Source of the DNA: Sanghuangporus weigelae
Lineage: Eukaryota; Basidiomycota; Agaricomycetes; Hymenochaetales; Hymenochaetaceae
DNA: 64,000 nucleotides
Reading direction: 5' to 3'
Assembly: GCA_033182465.1 (NCBI GenBank)
Contig: CP137322.1
Coordinates: 2,542,001-2,606,000 of the forward strand
Shown: positions 24,579 to 34,958 of the stretch, piece after piece
Numbering within the stretch: the first letter of the stretch is position 1
How the letters are laid out: each line of letters opens with the position of its first letter
Translations under genes and position numbers: made by a program
The notes under the pieces: generated by a model
Seen by the model: the letters and a program-made list of their open reading frames with translations, nothing else
Databases searched by the model: none
What the model was told of the DNA's origin: nothing

Positions 24579-27500
24579 ATGCTTGCGAAGTCTTGTCTTG
24601 CTCTTGCCTTGGTGCTGGGATTTGCTGGGCCCACTATTGCACAGTCTGGTCGTAAGTTGACTTTGACTGCGTAAAAGTAATGATGTGATGGTGCTTTACT
24701 TACGCTTTTTTGTCAGTTGCGGCGAAGAAGTACTTGAACCTACCTCTTGGAGCTATCAAACCGACTGGATGGTTGTTAGATCAAGTGCGTATGAATATAC
24801 ATGAAATGTTGATTCGGAAACTAAAACACCCTTTACACAGCTCAACGTACAAATGAATGGCCTGTGGGGCCACGAACATGAGTTTTATCATTAGTGGGTT
24901 GTCGACGTACCGTCAATCCGTTATTTGATTTTGATATTAGTGCCCCCGGGGCCAGTGTTTCGCAAACTGACTGGCTGGGTAGGCGAGACCAGTTCTAATC
25001 GCGATATCGTCTTGCTCAATTCCTCTCTTTTGCGCAGGTGGTGACTCTTACTACTCCAACTTGGAAGAAGGTTCGTGATTTTCAGAAGAACATGACAGGC
25101 ATTCTGACATTTGAAGTGGTATAGCTGGAAGTTACTGGTTTGTACGTACCCTACGTGTTGCAATATGGTATTTCCTCTCATGTCTTGTTTCCATTGATCA
25201 TATAGAATGCCATGGTCCCTGCTGCCGTACTCGTCGACTCCGCCGAAGTGCAATCTCAGACGCAATATTTTCTGGACTTCGTGCTAGATAACCAGGACGA
25301 GACTGGTTGGCTCGGCCCTGAAGTTTTTGATTCTAGGTTATTTACCTACCAGTACTTTATGTTTATGTTTTGAAGTCCAACTATATTTACAGCAAGCCGC
25401 GCTTTCTCTGGGCTCGGTGCGTTTGCTGCAGTCGTCTTTTGGATAAACCTGACTTCGTGTTTTCTTAGGTATCCATACCTCTTTGGCGCGATGCAGATGG
25501 TGGAATATAACAATACACTCGCGGACCGTGTCATCCCGGCGGTCTATAAATTCGTGACGTTAGCGAACTCTATGATGAAGAATGGCACAGGCCTTGAAGA
25601 TTGGACTCGCACACGTTGGGAAGACTTCGTCATTGCGTTGCAATGGTCTGCCGAAGTCAATGAAACTTGCTATCATCTGGACTCATTCTGGATCTTGTAG
25701 GCTCTATGACTCTTACCCAAACGGGAACGAGGACTTGCTGATCGAGACAATGCAACTTCTGAAATGGACTGGCGATCCGTGGGAAGGTCCGATGTTACTT
25801 ACTTATCTTATACGTGATTCCTTTACTAAATCCCTGTATTTTTAGATGTCTTCGCAACCGAGGTATATCCTATCGTTCTAAACTAAGGCACATTTCTAAC
25901 TAGATAACTGCAGAACTTCCCGACTACAGCAGTGGAGAATCTCCGTAATCCGTTTCCTGTGTTGGTAGGTGTTTCATGTATTATCGTCTGTTGTCGTAGC
26001 CGCTGATAAGCCTGGTCTTAGACGTGGCACGGTGTTAATATGGCAGAGGGCTTGAAAGCTCTTCCTTCGACGTACAGGTTTACTCACAACCAGTCAGGTA
26101 AGGCGGATGCGCTTCGTTCCACTTTGGCGTGCAATTCAAGTACGTTTTAAAGATCTCGACCGCGCGAGTGAAGGATGGGACGCACTCTTCCAATACCATG
26201 GTCGCCCTAGTGGCATATTTGCTGCAGATGAATATCTAGCGGGTCTCGGTGCCATTCGCGGGTACGTTCGAGGATATCCGGTCTTGTAGACGATGCTTAT
26301 CGCTCTATTCTGACCTTCAGCACCGAGCTCTGTCTGGTTGTGGTGAGTACACGTGTATCTGCATATTTGTCAAGATTAATCATGTGGTCAATCAGGAAAC
26401 TATGTTTTCGTAAGAATTTTAATAAGATAATATGGACATGTTCTCAAGGACCTTCTTTAGTGGCTCGTACCTGTTCCAAGTCTCCGGAGACCTGAAATAC
26501 GCTGATCGTGTAAGAGGCTGTGTTTTTTCATTTCTATGTACGTCGCTGAGTGTCTCCATGACAGGTGGAGAGAATAACTTACAATGCACTGCCTGCAACA
26601 CTGACCGGAGGTGCGTTGCTTTCATGCTTCCCCGGACTTATCAGAATAACGACTTGAGTATCCTCAAGATATGTGGTCTCGGCAGTACCTGCAAGAGCAA
26701 AACCAGATTGCGGCGCAGAACATGGATCCGTGAGTCACAGTGCTTTGTTGGATCTCGTTTAGCCTAAACGCAAGCAGGAATCCGTTCCCCAATGATGGAT
26801 CTTATTCCAACGTCTTTGGCCTGGAGGTATGTTTTACCTGTGATGGATGCGTGATGATTACTAATGGTTAACCTTGCAGCCCAACTATCCGTAAATACGT
26901 TTGCCCTAGTCCTGCCTATGCTCACTCTCACGTTTTCTCAGATGCTGTACTGTCAACCATGGCCAGGGCTTCCCAAAATTTGTCACGAATTCGTTCGTCA
27001 AAACCAACGACAACGCCTCTCTGGTCCAAGTTTACTTCGGCCCTGTCGCTGTTCATACTGTCCTGGCAGGAGACAACACGGTTTCAGTAGCTGTTGATAC
27101 TTTATATCCATTCAGCGACGCCGTTAACGTAGCGGTATCTGCGACAAAAGCTTTCACATATCTTGTTCGCATTCCGAGTTGGGTCTCTGGAGCGACCGTT
27201 TCAGTAAACGGGGATGATGCGAATGGCATTCAAGCTGATAACAGTGGACTGGCTGCGATCGATCTTCCTGCCGGAGATTCGACGTTTACATTGAACCTCC
27301 CGTCGGAAATTACAATAGGTATGAGGATTAAAAAGCGAAGTTTTGTGACGGATATTGATCAGACTTCCTGATATAAGAGAACCGTCCAAACAATTCCGTT
27401 GCGATACATCGCGGTCCACTCAACTATGCTTTCGATATTCCACGGAATCAGACTGTTCTCGCTCAGAACGCTGACGAACCTCGTGCTGTCGACCTTCAGT

Positions 27501-27857
27501 TCGAGGCAACTGCTCCATGGCAGTATGCGATCGATCCGACGACGCTGAAGTTCAACGCGGGAACCCCTCAGGGTGGACAGCTGCCTTCGCCTATTTTCGA
27601 TTCGGGACTGCCACCGATTAGCATTGATGCGACTGGGTGCCTAATTGAGTGGCCTGTTGCTGGTGATACATTTGCAAGTGATCCGCCGCAGAACGTCTCT
27701 TGCGCCGGAAACGCCACGACCATCAAGCTTATACCTCTCGGGGTGAGTTTGCATCTGAGATACTTGCGTTGCGACTTGATTCACATTCAAACTGCTTGTT
27801 CAGGCGACGAAGCTGCGGATTAGCGAGTTTCCTGTTTTTGACTCCTCAAAGGTCTAA
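24579..27857 (+). CDS. Secreted GH127-type (DUF1680) glycoside hydrolase
   Basis: About two dozen very short exons. The signal peptide is MLAKSCLALALVLGFAGPTIA. The mature part begins KKYLNLPLGAIKPTGWLLDQ and NVQMNGLWGHEHEFYH, typical of the DUF1680 (beta-L-arabinofuranosidase) fold. Later blocks are GLAAIDLPAGDS, PFPNDGSYSNVFGLE and, once the intron inside it is removed, NYPCCTVNHGQGFPKF. That paired-cysteine motif corresponds to the zinc/nucleophile cysteine region of GH127. The C-terminal part is a beta-rich region (YLVRIPSWVSGATVSVNG, VAIHRGPLNYAFDI) ending FPVFDSSKV. GH127 enzymes release L-arabinofuranose from side chains; the exact substrate here is unknown. A TATATAA box precedes the ATG. 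It is followed 620 bases later, on the same strand, by a GH78-type gene. Confidence 0.88.
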
Positions 27858-28478
27858 CGAAAGGTCTAACGGAACTAGTGGACGCTATCCAAGTACGAAT
27901 CACTAGTGAAGTAAGAGTTCGTCCTGTTAGTCGCTTTTTCAATACAAGTATTGTCCCGAGATATCCTTCCAGGGCGGCGAAGAGAAATCTTGTGTCTATG
28001 AATTGTTGTAAGCCGGTCTTTGTTGCTCGGTGCCGGTGCCGATCTTACGTATACGAGCTTGCCCAACTGACTACTTCCGATACACGTTTCTAAGCGAGCG
28101 ACTCATAAACCTTCTCTGAGGAATTGACTGTACGGACTTACGACCGATCCAAAGTTCCCCCTTCTTAATCGGGCCGGACAAGGAGTCCATTTCAGAAGCT
28201 ACAAAAACGATTGCTCTTTTTTATATCCGGTTCCGGATGGCTACGAATTTGGTCAGAAGCTCCCCGCACGTTACTGCGATTTCTCCTCCGCGGATTCGAG
28301 TTCTTCAAACCCATATTAACCACAACTTCTCCATCAGTTCCTTAGGAATAAGCATCATGTGGACTTCCGAGGACGGTCCGCAACACCTGCAAATACTATC
28401 TCCGTCACGGGAGCAAATCTTTAATTTATATATGAAGGTGCGTCATAATCCATACCGGCCGGTCGGGCAACCCTTACA
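27858..28478. other. Intergenic between the two glycosidase genes
   Basis: About 620 bases with no gene recognised. A TATATA-like run at about 28427-28436 sits roughly 45 bases before the GH78 ATG and may be its core promoter. Confidence 0.4.
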
Positions 28479-30934
28479 ATGAGGCGACTAGTTCTTAGTA
28501 GTTTGCTCACGGCGACAGCCCTTGCGTCTGCACCGAAAGGCCCTTGGGATGCTTTCAATTATGCTCCCGAAAGTCGCTTGGTTCGACCAACGGGCGTTTT
28601 TCAAATGGTAGGATCCGTCAACAATGCGACGGAACTCCTTTCTGAGACGGGAGCTGCGTCTATTACTGGCAACGGTTCATGGGTTACCCTGGACTTTGGG
28701 AAGGAGGTGCGACGATAGTAATGGATTTTGAGGCCTACTAAGGAGTGCAATACAGGTCGGAGGATTAGTATCTTTGACAATTGTTTCTCGCTCGTCTGAG
28801 AACAGTTCTCTGTCCCTGTCCTTCACGGAGTCTCCTTTATTTATCAGTCCTGTGACGTCTGATGATTCAGTAATTTCGGTGCCCAGCCAGAATTATGACG
28901 GGGTACTCCCGATCCCGGCTCCGCTATCCTCGGGTCTGTGGACATCACCCAGAGAACGTTTACGAGGTGGATTTAGGTTCCTAACAGTTATCTCAAACGA
29001 TGCTTCGACCGTTTCGATCAGCAACGTCTCTTGCTCAATTACGTTCTCACCTCACATCGAGGATCTTCGTGATTATTCCGGCTATTTTTATGCGAAGGAC
29101 CCTGCCTTTCGTGATGAGGATTTCTTGACTAAAGTTTGGTATGCAGGTGCATACACTTTGCAGACAAATGTGCTCGCCGCAGATGAGGGGAGATTGGCCC
29201 CGGCTCCGCCTCCTCGGAGTAAGTTAATTTGCCTTTTTTTCTCTTTTTCTCGTCGCTGAAGGCTCAATTGTATTTTAGGCTGGGCGAATAATGGGACGAT
29301 TAGTATAGGAGGGCCTGTGGTCACAGATGGAGCTAAGCGCGACAGGTAAGAAAGATATTACGAATTCGCATGTTATTGGCTCAGAAACAGCTCCATCGTA
29401 GAAATATTTGGCCAGGTAAGACACACGCGGCAGATCTCTGAAAAGAATCTTTAGATCGCGTTTGAATTCTTTTACAGGCGACATGGGCATTGCCGTGCCC
29501 ACGCAGTTCGTATCGACAAACGATCTTATTTCGACAAAGGATGCCCTTGCGACACTGTTCTCCCTCACGGATCGTACTACTGGCGGCCTGCCTTATTGTG
29601 GTCCACCATTGTGCACCACCGGAGGCATCGCTGGGCTAATGAGCGACACATATCATGCCTGGACTCTGATTGGCGTACATACTTACTTCATTTACACTGG
29701 TGACAAGCCTTTTTTGCAAGACCTGTGGGCAAACTATGTGAGTGCAGCAAGTCCATCATTATTCTGCGGAGAATTGATGCACTCGACTAGACAAAAGCCG
29801 TTCAATTCCTTGAGAACAAGGTACAGCCATCGGGACTGTTCAACATTACCAACAGGGCAGATTGGTCACTGGTCACACGTGGAGGAGAGAACTCGGAGGG
29901 GAACGCACTTTATTACAAGGTCTAGCTGCTTCCTGGAGGCTCTCTTGTAATAATGCTTATATGTGAAAATTTCCAGGTATTGACGAACAGTGCCGAACTT
30001 GCGTCGTACCTCAATGAAACTGAGCTTGCCTCAGCTTGGGCCGCAAATGCGACTGCACTGAAGAAAACGTTTAATGATGCCTTTTGGTCGGAAGAATTAG
30101 GGATGTACACGGACAACACAACGACAACTTTTGTTCCTCAAGATGGGAACTCACTGGCAGTTGCTTTCAATCTCGCGACGCCAGAACAAGCACAGTCAAT
30201 CAGCACAGGGTTGACAAAGAACTGGAACGAGTTCGGAGCCGTTTCCCCTGAATCCCCAGATACAATTGCACCATTTATCAGTGGATTTGAGGTACGACAG
30301 ATGCACATTGCGACCGATGATTATGCATCCAAGTTGATGATTTGTGCACCCAGCTACAGACCCATTTCATTTCCGGAAACGGAGAACGAGCTTTAGATTT
30401 GCTTCGACTTGAATGGGGATACATGCTTTACACAAACATTAGTGTTCAGTCAACCTTGCTGGAAGGATACACGGCGAACGGGTCTCTCGGGTGAGTGACG
30501 AACCTTGCGCTATCCATAGCTGATACTAATATATATATAGTTATCGAGCAGCTCTTGGGTACAATCTCGATTACTCGTCCACTTCCCATGCTCATGGTTG
30601 GAGCACTGGACCGACGTCTGCTCTGACGTTCTACGTCGTTGGTCTGCAGATCACTGAGCCACAGGGTTCAGCTTGGGCACTGGCTCCACACTTCAGTGGT
30701 CTGTCAGCTGCTGAAGGTGGATTTACGACTCCACTTGGATGGTTTGGCGCTTCATGGGAAATCAAGGACGGGCGGGACATCACGCTAATGATTTCGACGC
30801 CATTAGGCACCCGCGGCACAATTGACATTCCCGGCAATATAGCGGAATCGTACGTCGACGGAGAATTTATAACATCTAGCGGAACGAAGATCTCTATGAG
30901 TGGTGGAAATCATACGGTCATGGCTAGGATGTAG
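28479..30934 (+). CDS. Secreted GH78-type alpha-L-rhamnosidase (six-hairpin glycosidase)
   Basis: About ten exons. A signal peptide (MRRLVLSSLLTATALASA) is followed by a beta-sandwich N-terminal domain (GSWVTLDFGKEVGG). The (alpha/alpha)6 catalytic core starts near FLTKVWYAGAYTLQTNVLAAD. The block VVTDGAKRDR, spliced towards a tryptophan-proline and GDMGIAVPTQFV, is the conserved active-site neighbourhood of fungal GH78 enzymes. Further blocks are GLMSDTYHAWTLIGVHTYF, LEWGYMLYTN and SHAHGWSTGPTSAL. The C-terminal beta domain ends SMSGGNHTVMARM. The enzyme would remove L-rhamnose from pectin (rhamnogalacturonan) or plant glycosides. Position and strand pair it with the GH127 gene upstream, so both may act on rhamnogalacturonan I; this is an inference. 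Confidence 0.88.
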
Positions 30935-31838
30935 TTATGTTTGTTTTTGAAGTTGCAATTTGTAAAATCAGTACGATCATTTCAGAGTTGGATTTGAGGT
31001 AGGTAAAAGGTACACGGTCCCGTGATCCAATCGGGCTCGACGCGTATTATGCGGCGTAACCAATGCAAGCAACTTGAAGAAATTCTACTTCCCACCTCCG
31101 ACTACATGGTACCTGATTGTACACACTTCGTGTACAATGGTCATGTATCATTCTCTACGTACATGAAATGATATAAAGCGCCATGCATAAAGCACGTGGC
31201 TTGATGGCTTCGGTAGTGATCCATCAAGTTGAATGTGGCGTGTCTGGTAGAGTTTCGCCATGACGATCAAGTTACAGTAGAATAAATACTTCTTTGAACA
31301 TCCAGGGTTTTAATCAGAGCAACGAAGAGATTGTATCTCGTTCTGTAACTGGAGCTACCCGCTCCTTTAACATCCTTCCGGTGCGCAAAGTCCCTGTGTA
31401 CGTGTTTTTCGCACAGTTGTTCCCTAAATCTCTTCTTACCGTCACAAGTACTTTAACTTTAGATAAAAGGGACCCGGGCTACAGCGTCTCTGTCAATAAA
31501 TATAGATCGCCAGCGACAACCGTAACTCAATCAGTTCCTCTTTCCGCAAGAGGATGTTCGTTTCCTGTCGCGACATCGTTTCCGAGTTTTCAACTCGTCT
31601 GCTTCACCATCGCAACGGATATCATCTGTCACGAACCAGGCGAAACTTCTCGATTCGCGGATCCTGTTAAATCTCTAACGGCTTGGAGAAGTGCATGGAC
31701 CCTATGTACCATGGATGATCAAATATGATCTCGGCCTCTCCATTGCCGGCCCACAGTTGGTATAAAGGCTTAAAAATATGCCTCTACTTCCATTGCTTTT
31801 GAGCCCGCCAAAGCTTTAACATTTTCTCTACTTCTCCG
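30935..31838. other. Intergenic, about 900 bases
   Basis: This lies between the GH78 stop and the first DUF6533 start. An open frame of 144 codons at 31294-31728 is the longest in it; it is rich in Thr/Ser/Val, has no recognisable domain and is probably not coding. Confidence 0.4.
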
Positions 31839-33577
31839 ATGGTGTCTATCGACTGTACTGAGGGTCTATGCGCTGAGTCTGGTATACTACATCAGGCAGT
31901 TAACGCCCTCTATATTACGAGATTATTCTGTCGTAAGTACAGTTCATCCTTGGCTTACCACGGGATCTATATACACGAATCCCAGTGTCATCCCTGGTTC
32001 TCTTCTTTTACGATATCAGTAAGGCAATTCTCTATTCTTGCGGAATGGAAGCTTACATGTTTTCTGACAATAGTTATTTCGATTGACCATGAAGTGTCTC
32101 TTATGTGGGTAAGTTTGGTTGAGTATATTACGATGACTCATACCTCTGATTATCCGATGAACATTCGCTGGTTTACCAGCCATCAAGACTAAATCTAGGG
32201 AAAATGCTGTTCTTCTTGGTGAGACCCATCAGTCGCCATAAATGTTACAGTGATGAATTGATTATTGGTAGATCCGATATTATACACTTGGTACCCTCAT
32301 GTAAGTACTTATTGGGCATCTCACCGTCACTTAACCTTATATATGGTCTTGTCATTTCCTTTAGTTTTATAAACGTCGGTAAGATGTTTTGAGTACTTCC
32401 GCAGCAAATTATGTGAATTGAAATGATTGGAAGTCCTGTTCTTAAAAAATCCGTCAGAAGAGGTCTGTCCTTTCTCTGTAGCATCTATGGATCCCGACAC
32501 TAATACTATATGATTGACAGATGTAAGGTGCACATTGTTATTACCTATGAGACAAGCTGACTCTCGTTCCAGCTGTTTGTCATTTGAAGTATCACAGAGA
32601 AAAACAGAACGTGCTCACTTATTTCCAGGCAACTCATGGGCTTCGTTTCAATGGATATCTGGCATAATCCTTTGCCTCATGACAGAGCGTGAGCATAATT
32701 CGAACTTCTCATTCTCAAGGAGACGAAAAGGTTGCTGACTTATCCGTCTCAGTGACTCTTGAGCTTAGAGTCTATGCCATGTATGGGAGGAGCCGAGCAA
32801 TTTTGGCATGGCTAGCCTTATCTACTGCTGTAACAATCACGTTTTGCTTGGTAAACGCAAGCCGCGAGATTCAAAAAGAGACGCGTAAGTGATTGGTCAA
32901 ATAATGTTTGCCATGATGATATTGGAGGCTGGCAATTTCTCGTTAGCATTGATGATACGCATTGGGCCGGAAACTGTCATATGTGACGTTACTGGACTTC
33001 CTGCTCTTCATAAATCCTGGTGGATTCCCGCGCTCTCTATGGAACTGATGCTGTTTACGCTTGCTGCCTTCAAAGGTATTCAAACCCTCAAGAAACACGG
33101 CGCGGAAGGTCCTATAAGTCGGCTTTCCATCTTCCTCGTCAAGGACTCTGTGCTGTACTTTCTGTCGTAAGTCCTCAATTGTTCCGAACAAGTAAGCTGA
33201 ATTTTCAGATCACCTTTCTTTGCGACACTAGAGTCTTCGCGATTTACTTAGTTGCTCAGCTATTTTGGATTTTCAAAAGTGTTCGGTTTCCTCTGGACTA
33301 GTTCATATTTTTGGATCTGTTCTGATAGCTCTGTATTTAGGTGGATTATATGGAAGTCCCCATTGGCTTTACTTTCTGCATGGAGGGCATGATGAGCCAG
33401 AGACTGCTTCTAAATATTCGCTCGCTAGCCATCGCACACGATCACGGTTCACATTCCGATAGAGAGAACATCGTCTTTCTTACGCCGTCACAAAGTCAAT
33501 CAGACAATGGCCGAATCCATAGCACAAGGATTACCATTTCGACAGTTGTCTCGGACATTGCATTAAGGACTGGCTAA
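31839..33577 (+). CDS. DUF6533-family multi-pass membrane protein (copy 1)
   Basis: A multi-exon gene of the agaricomycete DUF6533 type. The diagnostic block spans an intron: ISIDHEVSLMW joins PSRLNLGKMLFFL, matching the family pattern of an acidic pair, Trp, then a Lys-rich turn before the next membrane helix. Then MTE joins LTLELRVYAMYGRSRAI through a GTGAGC intron. Further on is a helix pair (KSWWIPALSMELMLFTLAAF, then RLSIFLVKDSVLYFLS). The C-terminal block PIGFTFCMEGMMSQRLLLNI is the usual end of the membrane domain, followed by a hydrophilic tail. About seven membrane helices are expected, as in the family. The function is unknown. Homologues at 40707 and 50850 lie nearby. Confidence 0.72.
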
Positions 33578-34313
33578 ATTCGCAGTGAATGGTCGATTGA
33601 AATATCGTCGTTCCACATGCTTCCTGTATTTATTTGGGTCTACATTACTTCCCTTACGTACGAGATTTTTATGCATTCAGGCCGTGATGCAGAAGCCCAC
33701 TGTCATAACTTCCAGAGGAGGATTATGCCGGGAGCCCATTTCGGAACATTCTACAAAATAGACAGACATGTTTGGTGTTTGCGAGTGACGAGAGCGACTT
33801 TCAGCAGTGGTGAGTGGCCCATGAGAATATTGAGGATCTCTATTCTCTTGCACGACGAAACACGCTAGTCCCTTTGTCTTTGATCGGATGTGCCGCTTAG
33901 CGGAGCCGAAGATGATTAACCAGAATTGACGCTCCTTGTCCTCAATCGTCAACTTTAAAGGCATCGCGGGAATTCTAGAAACTATGAAATACAAGAGCGA
34001 ACTAAACGGGTGAATCGAGATCAGGAAACAGGTCCGCTGCCCGACCCGACTCCTCTTTCGCTCGCTCGGTATATACTGTAGTAGTGAGGAGACAAGAGCA
34101 TATTATCAAATCTACATGCCAGATACATTTTAAAAATTCACCGTCTCGCTGCATTCTCTGTCTTTTTCTACATGCGACTGACACGTACCTTGCTAACTTA
34201 TCCTTGCGATGTTAATGCTCGTGTGTGTTCTCATCCAGGACTAAGGGATGAAAAAGACTTACGAAGTGTTTCAGTTTTACCGAAGCAGGATTTAAGTCTA
34301 CTATAAAGAATTC
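33578..34313. other. Intergenic, about 740 bases
   Basis: No gene was recognised. A minus-strand open frame of 105 codons at 33677-33994 has no recognisable feature. Confidence 0.35.
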
Positions 34314-34958
34314 TTGGATTGCTACGTTTCAGACCCGCCAACGACGATTCATCTAATAATGCCGATGATGTTGTCTCAGAAGACACGCGCTGAGTTCGCT
34401 CGATGCACACAGCAGACCTCGATGCACTCGAGTCGGTGGAATAACGCATGGCTGCAATTGTCTTTCGATCTTTTCGTCGAGGCGCAGACGCACGCATGGT
34501 ACAGCTTACAATTATGGCCGCGCGCTAGGCACGACATGGATACGCATCGGACTCCTGCGCTTACCGTCATGCGGCATAACATCGATCTACGTAGTGCAAA
34601 TAATAACGGAGAGCCGAGCGCCCCCTCCTCTTCATCGGAACCTGCACCCGTATCGGACGTCCAAAGTGTTGTGGTTATTGATTATATCGACTCGTCCAGC
34701 TGGAATGACGCGAATGCGATCTCGAGTTTGGAACGGCGCGTGCGGGCACAGACGGCGCATTTACTCGGGATGCACCCTGGAGAATATGGGTATGGTCGGA
34801 ATGCGGTGTTCTTTATACTCGCTGTTGGGCAGAGCTGGCGATTTGGTATGCGAGACGCGGATGGGTTCAAGTATATCAGCAGTTGGCATAGCTCGATTGA
34901 TAGCTTTGAAGCTCGGAGGGATCTTCAACGGTTAGTGGATTCGGTTGAGAGGTTATAA
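34314..34958 (+). CDS. Hypothetical protein, single exon
   Basis: A 214-codon open frame. The second half looks like real protein: an acidic/Ser-rich linker, then SVVVIDYIDSSSWNDANAIS, SLERRVRAQTAHLLGMHPGE, RNAVFFILAVGQSWRFGMRD and a helical end, ARRDLQRLVDSVERL. No family was recognised. The first 70 codons are less convincing, and translation may start at a later Met (for example the one opening MDTHRTPALTV). No signal peptide or membrane span was seen. An antisense open frame overlaps its last 34 bases. Confidence 0.45.
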   Translation: MDCYVSDPPTTIHLIMPMMLSQKTRAEFARCTQQTSMHSSRWNNAWLQLSFDLFVEAQTHAWYSLQLWPRARHDMDTHRTPALTVMRHNIDLRSANNNGEPSAPSSSSEPAPVSDVQSVVVIDYIDSSSWNDANAISSLERRVRAQTAHLLGMHPGEYGYGRNAVFFILAVGQSWRFGMRDADGFKYISSWHSSIDSFEARRDLQRLVDSVERL

